25,225 bases of DNA from Cyanobacteria bacterium UBA11372 (GCA_003486675.1 DNGG01000415.1:1-25225), one strand, 5' to 3'; shown: positions 6,363-12,725, numbered from the stretch's first letter. The notes: a model not told the origin generated them from the sequence alone. Numbers and translations: made by a program.

Positions 6363-7140
6363 AAATTTCTAGATCAAGATCTTGACCTACACTAATTATG
6401 CTGCGTTCTGCAAAACTCATCCAATTGCCGGTAAATAAAGGTTCAGAAGCAATTATTACAGCATTGGGAAATGTTGGATCGTCCCTTAACCAGTATAAAG
6501 AAGGAGTGGCGGTATTATGAGCAAAACGGCTGGCAATTAAACTATGCCCATCGCTGATAATAATGTTGGCAGAAAAGCTCACTTGATAAGATTCTGCTAG
6601 TTCGGTTAAATTTATCAGAGTTTTGTGCAATGCTGTTGCCAAATTAATATCGGGAGACGCTTGCAATTCGTTAATTAGTAAGGCGAAAATATGTTCTGAG
6701 TCGGTAGTGCCGTTGATCGCCTGGTAGGCGGTGTTGTTGATGCGATCGCGTATTTCCCGATACAATGTCTGGCGGAAATTCTGAATAAATCCATTGTGTG
6801 TAAATAACAACTTTTCATACTGAAACGGATGACAGTTACTCAAATCTACCGCTAAACCGGGAGTAGCGCTGCGAACGTTGGCAATAATACACCCCGACTC
6901 AATATAGCGACTGAGACTCGGTAGGTTAACATCGCTCCAAATTGGCTGCGTATTTTTATACCTAAACGGTTCGGTATCTTTTTGAGGATGATACCAACCA
7001 ATGCCAAAACCATCGGCATTGAGCAATCCGGCGGTCATTTCCCGGGGTTGATAGCTTTGGACAACTAAGGAATGTTCGGGTTTATTCAGTAGGTAGTCTA
7101 ACAGAATCGGCGAACCGAGGTAGCCTAGTAAACGGCACAT
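6352..7140 (-). CDS. egtC: Gamma-glutamyl-hercynylcysteine sulfoxide amidohydrolase
   Basis: EgtC is a class II glutamine amidotransferase-like hydrolase that removes glutamate from the gamma-glutamyl-hercynylcysteine sulfoxide made by EgtB. The 262-residue protein begins MCRLLGYLG, with the catalytic Cys2 exposed after Met removal. NADGFGIGWY, NVRSATPG, NCHPF, THNGFIQNF and GTTDSEH then follow, the standard order of the fold's substrate and oxyanion-hole motifs. It is the first gene of the egtC-egtB pair and its stop codon lies inside egtB. Its presence implies that the EgtB here uses gamma-glutamylcysteine rather than free cysteine. egtA and egtE are not in the window; gamma-glutamylcysteine could come from the glutathione pathway. 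Confidence 0.93.
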   Translation of the reverse strand: MCRLLGYLGSPILLDYLLNKPEHSLVVQSYQPREMTAGLLNADGFGIGWYHPQKDTEPFRYKNTQPIWSDVNLPSLSRYIESGCIIANVRSATPGLAVDLSNCHPFQYEKLLFTHNGFIQNFRQTLYREIRDRINNTAYQAINGTTDSEHIFALLINELQASPDINLATALHKTLINLTELAESYQVSFSANIIISDGHSLIASRFAHNTATPSLYWLRDDPTFPNAVIIASEPLFTGNWMSFAERSIISVGQDLDLEIYEF

Positions 7141-7188
7141 GGGGTGTATGCGATCGCTCTCAACTCATAACAAGATACACTGTTTCGA

Positions 7189-7383
7189 TTACAAGAGACG
7201 CCAATAAGCAGTTGACAGTTGACAGTTGACAGGTAATTCACTTTCCACCATCTTCGGCAGCAGCAGTGCCGGATCGTTGAAGGTGTGATATTGATTTAAC
7301 AGTGCATTATTGGCTTTATAAAACCGTTCTTTGAGGCGGTCTTCCCGTTTCAGATAAATTTTTATTTCTCCGGTCTCATCCAT
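7189..7383 (-). CDS. Small hypothetical protein, C-terminus rewritten by repeat
   Basis: The frame gives 64 residues starting MDETGEIKIYLKREDRLKER. The first 48 or so residues are charged, soluble and protein-like. The end (LPVNCQLSTAYW) is encoded by CAGTTGA heptamers and looks like repeat read-through, so the gene may be truncated. It ends 48 bases upstream of egtC on the same strand. No family is recognised and it could be a gene remnant. Confidence 0.45.
   Translation of the reverse strand: MDETGEIKIYLKREDRLKERFYKANNALLNQYHTFNDPALLLPKMVESELPVNCQLSTAYWRLL
7209..7232. repeat. CAGTTGA heptamer tandem repeat
   Basis: Three perfect 7-base units CAGTTGA plus a partial CAG. It forms the last codons of the small minus-strand frame at 7189-7383. 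Confidence 0.85.
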
Positions 7384-7472
7384 AGTTTTACTGCTTTTTT
7401 TATGAGCGAGCGGTTACAATTGAAACAATCAATAATTTAACTACTTTACCACTATAATACAAGGTTGAAAAA

Positions 7473-7820
7473 ATGTCTAACGCAATGCTGGTAATCTTTC
7501 CTTATCGCTACCAAGGTACTTGGGTATTTGATGACGAGCGAGTCGGACTTGAACGAGAACCCTTTGTTAGCGGCATCCCCCAAATGATTGATATTTTAGT
7601 TCAAGATATCCCCAAAGCTGAGTTTGGTTTTAAGCTTTTGTTTTCTGCCAATCCTTTCCCAGGATATCAAGCAGAATTAGTTTGGATTAGAGAAGAATAC
7701 GGCGGCAATTGGTATCGTTGGCAAGATAAAAATATAGAAGGTTGGTTATGTCCGGCGTTATTTAAGTATTTCAGCGAAGCCCCAATAAAAATATATTGCC
7801 AAGCAGAAAAACTCATTTGA
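7473..7820 (+). CDS. Conserved hypothetical protein, DUF6717-like
   Basis: A 115-residue soluble protein of unknown function. It shows a compact set of features I associate with the DUF6717 family: an N-terminal FPYRYQGTWVFDDERVGL, EPFVSGIPQMID, FSANPFPGY, then GGNWYRW and EGWLCPALFKYF. It is tryptophan- and tyrosine-rich with no signal peptide or membrane helix. The first ATG (7473) has a weak AAGG upstream; a second Met at 7485 is a possible start. It has its own upstream region (7384-7472) and is followed by the palindrome at 7848, which may serve as its terminator. The family assignment is from memory and the function is unknown. Confidence 0.75.
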   Translation: MSNAMLVIFPYRYQGTWVFDDERVGLEREPFVSGIPQMIDILVQDIPKAEFGFKLLFSANPFPGYQAELVWIREEYGGNWYRWQDKNIEGWLCPALFKYFSEAPIKIYCQAEKLI

Positions 7821-7847
7821 AAACAGGAGGCAGCAGCCCACCGATGC

Positions 7848-7877
7848 CTCGTTCCCAGGCTGGAGCCTGGGAACGAG
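7848..7877. repeat. Dispersed palindrome, copy 2
   Basis: A 30-base element with 14-bp perfect arms (CTCGTTCCCAGGCT and complement) around GG. It is immediately followed by a small GGCTCTGCC-type element to about 7910. It matches the copy at 911-938. It lies between convergent genes (7473-7820 plus, 7925-8254 minus) and could stop both transcripts. Confidence 0.85.
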
Positions 7878-7924
7878 ATACCTGGAGGCTCTGCCTCGCT
7901 ACCAACGAGATAAAATAATATGCA

Positions 7925-8254
7925 TTACTGCTGAGCATAAAACCAATAAACAAAACCAAAAGCTAAAAAAATTAAAGCGATCGCAGCTTGTACCACTCTA
8001 GCAAAAATCCATCTAGCTCGGTAATAATTCGCCGCCAGTAAGCGCTGTTGCCTCACAGTTGTCACCCAATCCGGCAACACCCAAAACCACACTTCTAAAA
8101 TTCCCAAACATCCCCGTTGCCGAATAGAATCTTGCAGCATATCCCGAAATAGTTGAGTCATTTCTTGACCGTATTCCCAACGGAAGGTTGGAGGATAGGC
8201 TAATAGCAATATGCTATAGAACCAAACCGAAATATCGCGCAGAAAACTTGACAT
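7925..8254 (-). CDS. Small membrane protein coupled to PadR regulator
   Basis: A 109-residue protein. The N-terminal half contains LLLAYPPTFRWEYGQEMTQLFRDML, which resembles the short cytoplasmic leader (YPxxFRxxYGxEM) found at the start of some MacB/FtsX-like permeases and in stand-alone PadR-associated proteins. The C-terminus has one clear membrane helix (VVQAAIALIFLAFGFVYWFY). Its ATG overlaps the stop of the padR-like gene (TAATG), so the two are translationally coupled and co-regulated. Known relatives of this arrangement are PadR-linked membrane proteins of unknown role. A biochemical function cannot be given. Confidence 0.75.
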   Translation of the reverse strand: MSSFLRDISVWFYSILLLAYPPTFRWEYGQEMTQLFRDMLQDSIRQRGCLGILEVWFWVLPDWVTTVRQQRLLAANYYRARWIFARVVQAAIALIFLAFGFVYWFYAQQ

Positions 8255-8628
8255 TAGAAATTGCCTCCCGCAATCCTTCCATCCAGCAACTTTTTCGCCG
8301 CAGCCATGTTAACTAAACTGGCTAAACGTTGCGCTTCCAAAGTAATAACTCGGCGACCTAATTCTGTCAGGCAATAATAGCGGCGACGTTCATCATCTAA
8401 TTCAGCATCCGGTCTTTCTTCCGACTCCAAAATCAGTTTATCCGCCAGCAGACGCTTAATCGTGCCGTAAAGCGTACCCGGACCAAGTTTGACGCTGTTA
8501 TTCGTACTTTGTCGCACTTCCTGCATAATGCCGTAACCGTGCCTTTCCCCATCCACCAACGCCAGCAGAATGTGAAACGCCGCCGGTTTCAAGGGTAGGA
8601 AACTCTCTGGATCGATTTTGACTTGCAT
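8254..8628 (-). CDS. PadR-family transcriptional regulator
   Basis: A 124-residue winged-helix repressor. It shows the PadR signature: LKPAAFHILLALVDGERHGYGIMQEV, then LGPGTLYGTIKRLLADKLI (recognition helix and wing), ESEER and RRYYCLTELGRRV. The short C-terminal dimerisation helix and total length fit subfamily 2 (about 110 residues). The ligand is unknown. It is the first gene of a two-gene operon with the membrane protein at 7925-8254, and a strong inverted repeat lies 14 bases upstream of its start, consistent with autorepression. Confidence 0.92.
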   Translation of the reverse strand: MQVKIDPESFLPLKPAAFHILLALVDGERHGYGIMQEVRQSTNNSVKLGPGTLYGTIKRLLADKLILESEERPDAELDDERRRYYCLTELGRRVITLEAQRLASLVNMAAAKKLLDGRIAGGNF

Positions 8629-8641
8629 CGCTTTATATCTA

Positions 8642-8681
8642 TTTACGATGTATTATTATACAATATATCGTAAAATGATAT
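8642..8681. promoter_or_regulatory. Candidate PadR operator in divergent promoter
   Basis: TTTACGATGTAT (8642-8653) and ATATATCGTAAA (8663-8674) are inverted 12-base arms with a single mismatch and a 9-base spacer. A second imperfect palindrome, ATATCGT-aaa-ATGATAT, overlaps it at 8665-8681. The 56-base gap between the padR-like gene and the plus-strand 8685 frame is almost entirely covered, so bound regulator should block both directions. AT-rich elements such as TATTAT and TATAAAAT inside it could be -10 boxes. Confidence 0.75.
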
Positions 8682-8684
8682 AAA

Positions 8685-8933
8685 ATGGAAGCCATGCAAT
8701 TTATCTATTGTTTGCTTGCCGAGGGCACTTACGGCTTTTTTCGGGCAATTTTCGATATTTATCAAGCCATGACGCACCGTTCAAGGAGATATCGTTGGTA
8801 TCCTCCCGATGACGAGTTTCCCGATGGTGACGCCGAGGCGGGTGTCAGAAACCGTCCACCCCATCCTGGGGGAAGCAACTCGGCACAAGCTAAACCCGAA
8901 ATCGAAGGGAGAGATTTTTCTCTTGTGCCTTAA
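8685..8933 (+). CDS. Small hypothetical protein divergent from padR
   Basis: An 82-residue protein, MEAMQFIYCLLAEGTYGFF at the start, then an amphipathic segment, a basic patch (HRSRRYRWYP), an acidic stretch (PPDDEFPDGDAEAG) and a polar Pro/Gly-rich end. No family is recognised. There is no obvious ribosome-binding site because the operator directly abuts the ATG; a second Met lies three codons in. Its position, divergent from padR across a shared palindrome, is the best argument that it is a real regulated gene. Confidence 0.5.
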   Translation: MEAMQFIYCLLAEGTYGFFRAIFDIYQAMTHRSRRYRWYPPDDEFPDGDAEAGVRNRPPHPGGSNSAQAKPEIEGRDFSLVP

Positions 8934-8951
8934 AAGCAGATTGCCAGCGAG

Positions 8952-9098
8952 TGAGGTATAGCCTTTTGGCGCAAGTTTGTGTAGCGGCACCCTTAAGGGT
9001 GCCCGCACACAGCTGTTGGTGTACCTCATCCAGCGGCAAACCGCTATAAAAGCGGTACAGAAACCCGGTTTCTGCGTAACAACAAACCGGGTTTCTTG
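8952..9098. repeat. Second composite palindromic element
   Basis: TGAGGTA/TACCTCA (8952-8958, 9022-9028) enclose GGCACCCTTAAGGGTGCC (8986-9003). This is followed by AGCGG/CCGCT and AGCGGT stems and the palindrome CAGAAACCCGGTTTCTG (9058-9074), then AAACCGGGTTTCTTG (from 9084). Components, including the ACCCTTAAGGGT core and the AAACCCGGTTT ends, are shared with the element at 4839-5035. It separates the 8685 and 9159 genes. Confidence 0.65.
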
Positions 9099-9158
9099 AC
9101 GGATGAGCTACATAGTGCTACAAATAATACAAAGCTCAAGATTAAAAAAGGAGGCGTC

Positions 9159-9890
9159 ATGGCGCGCCTGAACCAAATTATTGCTATTGAAAAAGGCATT
9201 AAAAGCAAGTCAGTACAAGAACTGACAGGGATTCAGCAAACGTTACAAAAGCCTGCATTGTTTAGCGGAATTGCTCGCACTTATCGTCCCAAAGATGAAG
9301 AAGGCGAACAACTGCCACCTGAGTCGAATCGGGTGCAAGTGAAGGCAGAAGAAGTGCTGCGCCAAACGGTAGAAGTTTTGACTAAATTGTTTGACGTAAC
9401 AGCAACTAAAGATTGGGTAAATTGCCACGCGCGGGCGGATGTTGTTGTCGATGGTCAAATTGTTTTGACTCAAGTGCCTGTTGCGTATTTGCTGTTTCTG
9501 GAAAAACAGTTAGTAGACTTGCAGGCATTTATTAAAAAGCTGCCCGTTTTGGACGCCTCCGAAACTTGGACGTTTGATAATTCAGCAGATTGTTGGGCAA
9601 CGGAAGCGATTCAAACCCTCAAAACGAAGAAAATTCCGCGCAACCATGTAAAGGCGGAAGCAACGGATAAACACCCAGCTCAAGTTGAGGTTTATTACGA
9701 AGATGTGACCGTGGGATATTGGCGCACGGTAAAGTTTTCCGGTGCGATGCCTGCGACGCGGATTAAAGAATTGTTGGAGCGCATTGAAAAGCTGAGTCAA
9801 GCGGTTAAATTCGCCCGCGAGGAAGCGAATAATACGGAAGCAGAACAGCAGCATATTTCGGCAAGAATGTTTCAGTATTTGCTGGGGTAA
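9159..9890 (+). CDS. Conserved hypothetical protein (possibly DUF7873)
   Basis: The frame is open from 9096, but the ATG at 9159 has a strong AAGGAGG site at the right distance and gives a 243-residue protein starting MARLNQIIAIEKGIKSKSVQ. It is soluble, with conserved-looking blocks such as LTGIQQTLQKPALFSGIART, YRPKDEEGEQLPPE and FDNSADCWAT, and a helical C-terminus (ELLERIEKLSQAVKFAREEAN). It recalls a widespread uncharacterised family seen also in actinobacteria (DUF7873, from memory). It has no signal peptide or catalytic motif that I recognise. It stands alone, with a repeat element before it and a hairpin terminator about 120 bases after it. Confidence 0.8.
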   Translation: MARLNQIIAIEKGIKSKSVQELTGIQQTLQKPALFSGIARTYRPKDEEGEQLPPESNRVQVKAEEVLRQTVEVLTKLFDVTATKDWVNCHARADVVVDGQIVLTQVPVAYLLFLEKQLVDLQAFIKKLPVLDASETWTFDNSADCWATEAIQTLKTKKIPRNHVKAEATDKHPAQVEVYYEDVTVGYWRTVKFSGAMPATRIKELLERIEKLSQAVKFAREEANNTEAEQQHISARMFQYLLG

Positions 9891-9932
9891 TTTAATTTAA
9901 TATCATGTGCGGTTGCATCGGTAACCTAAGCC

Positions 9933-9990
9933 GGGGCGGGTTTAACGAAATATCTCGTGGTTCCACGGATTGATTGGTAAAACCCGCCCC
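9933..9990. repeat. GGGGCGGGTTT inverted dispersed repeat
   Basis: 11-bp arms GGGGCGGGTTT (9933-9943) and AAACCCGCCCC (9980-9990), with an inner CGTGG/CCACG stem. The pattern matches a known style of cyanobacterial intergenic repeat. Confidence 0.8.
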
Positions 9991-10010
9991 TACACCATCA
10001 AAAACACTTA

Positions 10011-10041
10011 AAAACCCGGTTTATTCAAAAAACCGGGTTTT
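10011..10041 (+). terminator. AAAACCCGGTTT hairpin
   Basis: A 12-bp perfect stem (10011-10022 with 10030-10041) with a 7-base loop, followed by a short T-rich stretch. It lies 120 bases after the 9159-9890 gene. The stem sequence also forms the ends of the 4839-5035 element, so it may be a repeat that serves as a terminator. Confidence 0.55.
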
Positions 10042-10317
10042 TGTTTGCTTGCATTTTTAGAAGGTTTGAGCTATATTAAAAGACAGGAGTAATCCAAAGC
10101 TAAAACTCAATTTTTAATTTCAATCGTGCTAGCTTAATTCCTGCGATCGCTGGTATTAGCCCCAGTCAGATCCAGATAAAAATTAAGCGTAGTCGGCACT
10201 GTTTCAAACTCAGACTATTACTCCAAACTCAGCATTCACCGCTGGATGCCAAAGCGAACGCCAACGAGTCTATTATCGTCGGATGCGGGATCGTAGCCTG
10301 CCTGGAGCGCCCAACTT

Positions 10318-10360
10318 GCTCCGGTAGTTTAAGTGGTAGAACACGACGATGTAAAGATTG
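10318..10360 (+). pseudogene. tRNA 5'-half-like fragment (uncertain)
   Basis: GCTCCGG-TA-GTTTAAGTGGTAGAAC reads like tRNA positions 1-25, with a paired D stem (GTTT/GAAC) and the GGTA loop. A 5-base stem and a loop ATGTAAA follow (T before a would-be GTA anticodon). The anticodon stem is only partly paired, and no TTC-type T arm or matching 3' acceptor follows. A decayed tRNA or chance likeness. Confidence 0.25.
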
Positions 10361-10405
10361 AATTCTTGGCTTAAAAGCAATGGCGCGTGCAAATAGCGGT
10401 ATACC

Positions 10406-10436
10406 GAAACCCAGAGCAGGCCAAGCTCTGGGTTTC
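10406..10436. repeat. GAAACCCAGAGC hairpin
   Basis: A 12-bp perfect stem (10406-10417 with 10425-10436) and a 7-base loop. It is similar in design to the AAACCCGGTTT hairpins nearby. No T-run of note. Confidence 0.65.
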
Positions 10437-10461
10437 ATGCTTTATTAGATAATGGATAGCA

Positions 10462-10486
10462 ATATGCCTCCGGCACGCTGCGCGAT
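10462..10486. repeat. Left direct repeat flanking toxin-antitoxin pair
   Basis: 25 bases (core ATGCCTCCGGCACGCTGCGC) identical to 11163-11187. A partial further unit (CACGCTGCGCGA) follows at about 10500-10511. This is a dispersed cyanobacterial repeat type. Confidence 0.85.
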
Positions 10487-10581
10487 ACGTGCTGGCGCAC
10501 ACGCTGCGCGAACGCACTTCTAAGCAAAAACAAGCTTATTTCAGTATAATTAAAAAAAGGATTGAAAAGCGGTAAAAGGCA

Positions 10582-10839
10582 ATGACTATTAAAGAATATA
10601 TAAAATCAGTTAAATATGTTGCCAATGCTAACGGAAAGAAAACAGATGTAATTATCCCGATCGAAGTTTGGGAATCTTTGTTAGCATCCTGGGAAAACAT
10701 GGTAGAAGCTTTGGAAAATCGGGAAGATGCTGCGATTTTTCAAGAGTGGTTGCAGCAGAAAAAAGCTGGTAAACTTGAGACTATTTCTTTGGATGATTTA
10801 GAACAAGAATTAATTGCAGATGGACTTATATCAAGTTGA
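10582..10839 (+). CDS. Antitoxin of a type II toxin-antitoxin pair
   Basis: An 85-residue acidic protein: MTIKEYIKSVKYV, a segment TDVIIPIEVWESLLASWENM, and an acidic helical end (ISLDDLEQELIADGL). Size, charge and position directly before and overlapping a RelE/ParE-like toxin gene identify it as the antitoxin. The N-terminal part probably dimerises and binds DNA, and the C-terminal helix wraps the toxin. The precise antitoxin family is not clear to me. Its start is preceded by AAAAAGG and AAAGCGG-like purine stretches. The 3' end overlaps the toxin ATG by 20 bases, which couples translation. Confidence 0.8.
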   Translation: MTIKEYIKSVKYVANANGKKTDVIIPIEVWESLLASWENMVEALENREDAAIFQEWLQQKKAGKLETISLDDLEQELIADGLISS

Positions 10840-11152
10840 AGTAACTAGCACAGCACGCAAGGAAATTCGCGCCTTACCGGGCAATATGCGGCAACGAATA
10901 ATCGATTTGCTCAAAGAGTTGCGCTCCTCACCTAGACCGCATAATACTAAACTGATGGATATGTCAGAGTTGGGTGACGAAGTTTCCCTGAACATCGAGT
11001 TCTACCGAATTAGGGTAGAGTCTTGGCGAGTTGTGTATGCGATCGAAGAAGAACTAAAGTTATTGACTGTTTTGGGAGTGAGGAAGCGACCTCCTTATCA
11101 GTATGATGATTTGCGTGAGTTGATAGATGAATTGATGGGAAATGAAGAATAA
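10820..11152 (+). CDS. RelE/ParE-family toxin
   Basis: A 110-residue basic protein. It opens with YQVEVTSTARKEIRALPGNMRQRIIDLL, the usual helical start of the RelE/ParE fold, then SPRPHNTKLMDMSEL. The core strand pair YRIRVESWRVVYAIEEE (RxxxxxxRxxY-type) is the family hallmark, and it ends in VLGVRKRPPYQY. Most likely an mRNA interferase or gyrase poison neutralised by the upstream protein; the sequence alone does not decide. I chose ATG 10820 over the TTG two codons earlier. The module is bounded by 25-bp direct repeats. Confidence 0.88.
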   Translation: MDLYQVEVTSTARKEIRALPGNMRQRIIDLLKELRSSPRPHNTKLMDMSELGDEVSLNIEFYRIRVESWRVVYAIEEELKLLTVLGVRKRPPYQYDDLRELIDELMGNEE

Positions 11153-11162
11153 ATTAGAAGCG

Positions 11163-11187
11163 ATATGCCTCCGGCACGCTGCGCGAT
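11163..11187. repeat. Right direct repeat flanking toxin-antitoxin pair
   Basis: An exact 25-base match to 10462-10486 in the same orientation, starting 11 bases after the toxin stop codon. It merges into a HIP1 site. Confidence 0.85.
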
Positions 11188-11284
11188 CGCACTCTCTAAT
11201 TCAATTTTATACTAGCGTACCTGCATCATCCATAAATCTGAATTTGTTGGGTTGATCGACAGCGAAACCCAACCTACAAGTCTC

Positions 11285-11860
11285 TTAAAAGTTGTTGATA
11301 ATTACAGGAGGGCTTGACCGCGCTGGTGGATAAGCGGGATAAACAGGTAGATAAGCAGGTGGTGGATAGGTTGGTGGGTAAGCGGGTGCTGGATAAGTTG
11401 GTGCTGGATAGGCAGGTGGTGGATAGGCAGAAGCCGGAGCGTAGGTAGGATAAGCAGGTGGATTAGCTGGTGGTGGATAGACTGGTGGGTAAGCGGGTGC
11501 TGGATAAGTTGGTGCTGGATAGGCAGGTGGTGGATAGGCGGAGGCCGGAGCGTAGGTAGGATAAGCAGGTGGATTAGCTGGTGGTGGATAGGCGGGTGGT
11601 GAATTGGGAGGCGAATAAGCGCCCGGATCTCCAGCTGGGACTTGGGTGTTTATTGATTCTTGATTGACAGGTGATGGTTGAGAGCTAGAGCCAACACCCA
11701 GCAAGCCCTCCAACGCACGACGCCCCATCTGATCGAGTAGAGGTGCAATAGGAATGGCTAAAGTCTTCTGAGCGGTAATAGCAACCATTGGAACGGACAG
11801 AGCAAAAAGTACAGCTAGTTTGCTGCATTGTTTTAGAAACACATAGTCTTGGTTAATCAT
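11285..11860 (-). CDS. Secreted Pro/Tyr/Ala repeat protein
   Basis: The frame is open from 11911, but the ATG at 11860 has a GAGGAG site and directly starts a signal peptide (MINQDYVFLKQCSKLAVLFA, then ALSVPMVAITAQ), giving 191 residues. A short mature N-terminus (PIAPLLDQMGRRALEGLLG) is followed by about 130 residues of Pro, Tyr and Ala. These include a 37-residue unit present twice back to back (YPPPANPPAYPTYAPASAYP and the rest), and the protein ends in SSPPVIINNF. It looks like a cell-surface or periplasmic extended rod, or a wall-associated protein. Tyrosine-rich repeats could allow cross-linking, which is inference. Its upstream neighbour on the same strand is a secreted CHAP-domain protein. 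Confidence 0.75.
   Translation of the reverse strand: MINQDYVFLKQCSKLAVLFALSVPMVAITAQKTLAIPIAPLLDQMGRRALEGLLGVGSSSQPSPVNQESINTQVPAGDPGAYSPPNSPPAYPPPANPPAYPTYAPASAYPPPAYPAPTYPAPAYPPVYPPPANPPAYPTYAPASAYPPPAYPAPTYPAPAYPPTYPPPAYLPVYPAYPPARSSPPVIINNF
11372..11593. repeat. Two tandem 111-bp coding repeats
   Basis: Two nearly identical 111-base copies (about 11372-11482 and 11483-11593) differ at only a few positions. Each encodes 37 residues of the Pro/Tyr/Ala protein. Smaller GGTGGTGGATAGGC-type subrepeats suggest repeat growth by slippage or unequal recombination. Confidence 0.85.
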
Positions 11861-11899
11861 TTTGTACTCCTCAATGGTTAAAACGTTCAGCAAGGAATA

Positions 11900-11930
11900 G
11901 CGATCGCACATTAGTGTGAGGTGCGATCGC
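11900..11930. repeat. Inverted pair of HIP1 sites upstream of repeat-protein gene
   Basis: GCGATCGCAC (11900-11909) and GTGCGATCGC (11921-11930) form a 10-bp stem with an 11-base loop, 40-70 bases before the 11860 start. It repeats the design seen upstream of egtD. Confidence 0.8.
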
Positions 11931-11978
11931 GTAATTCAACTTAGAAACAATCAGTCAATAAATAAATTGAGTCGTTAT

Positions 11979-12725
11979 CTAGGGCATTGGACGCGAGTTA
12001 GGCGGATTGCCATAGATATATGCGCTAGGAACCCAAAAACTTGTCCCTGCGATTCGGAACCATCGAGCATCAGGAGTTCCTAGTTGTAAGTCAGTGACTG
12101 TCTCGCCGTAAATCCAACCATCAAACGAAAGCGTTGTACGATAAGCTGCGGTCTGGTTGCTGCGATCCGCTAAACGAGGGCTATTGCGAAAATTCACCCC
12201 TGTAGTTGACATAACCCAGCCAGAGAAGTTAGCTGGCTTAAAACCACTCGGCGGTGGATTCGGGTTACTGTTTCCCCGAACCCAAAATGATACGTCAGAC
12301 CGACCATTGACACTGTTGCCAAAGCCAATCACCGTAACGTTGTTACAGTCATACTCGGTAAACTTGTTACCAAGCTGATTCGCTCCGCGTACACTGATGC
12401 GCCCATCAGGCTGAAGGCTTTCAACTACCCCAACATGACCATAAGTTTTGTCTGCACCTGGAAACGAAGGCTGCATTACCACCACAGCACCCACAGTTGG
12501 GCCAACCTGGCGAAATCCATTCCGGGCTAGAACCGGGCCTACATCTTTGGCATTAGCTGGTATATTGATACCGTAGCGGTTTGCTACGTATGCCACACAC
12601 TGGCAAAACTGAGCTGCCACAGCTGGTTTAGGGTTGACCAAGCGAGTCGCTGTTACAGTACTGACGGTTGCAAGTGAGCCTAACAGAAGCAGAGAAACTG
12701 TTTGTTTAGGTTGAAGCCAATTCAT
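11979..12725 (-). CDS. Secreted CHAP-domain protein with SH3-like domain
   Basis: A 248-residue protein probably acting on peptidoglycan as an amidase or endopeptidase outside the cytoplasmic membrane. It has a signal peptide ending near AVAAQF (residues 36-40). The CHAP-type domain follows, with candidate nucleophile Cys41 or Cys43 in QFCQCVAYVANRYG and the general-base His97 in TYGHVGVVE, then RGANQLG. A Pro/Asn linker (SNPNPPPSG) leads to a C-terminal SH3b-like wall-binding domain (GVNFRNSPRLADRS to WFRIAGTSFWVPSAYI). The spacing from CHAP Cys to His is normal. It is on the same strand as, and 119 bases upstream of, the Pro/Tyr/Ala repeat protein, so the two may share a wall-related role. 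It diverges from the STAND gene. Confidence 0.85.
   Translation of the reverse strand: MNWLQPKQTVSLLLLGSLATVSTVTATRLVNPKPAVAAQFCQCVAYVANRYGINIPANAKDVGPVLARNGFRQVGPTVGAVVVMQPSFPGADKTYGHVGVVESLQPDGRISVRGANQLGNKFTEYDCNNVTVIGFGNSVNGRSDVSFWVRGNSNPNPPPSGFKPANFSGWVMSTTGVNFRNSPRLADRSNQTAAYRTTLSFDGWIYGETVTDLQLGTPDARWFRIAGTSFWVPSAYIYGNPPNSRPMP

Larger units (their letters stand above)
9891..10581. other. 691-base repeat-rich intergenic region
   Basis: No convincing gene. In order it holds an inverted GGGGCGGGTTT element (9933-9990), a terminator-like AAAACCCGGTTT hairpin (10011-10041), a tRNA-like fragment (10318-10360), a GAAACCCAGAGC hairpin (10406-10436) and the left 25-bp direct repeat of the toxin-antitoxin pair (10462-10486). 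A minus-strand 69-codon frame at 10229-10438 is judged spurious. Confidence 0.65.

Noticed and set aside
10229..10438. Minus-strand 69-codon frame and a possible transposase remnant in the 10.1-10.45 kb gap
   Set aside because: The frame's translation is Arg/Pro/Leu-rich without any known motif, spans two hairpins and the tRNA-like fragment, and no insertion-sequence ends or transposase motif could be found in any frame.
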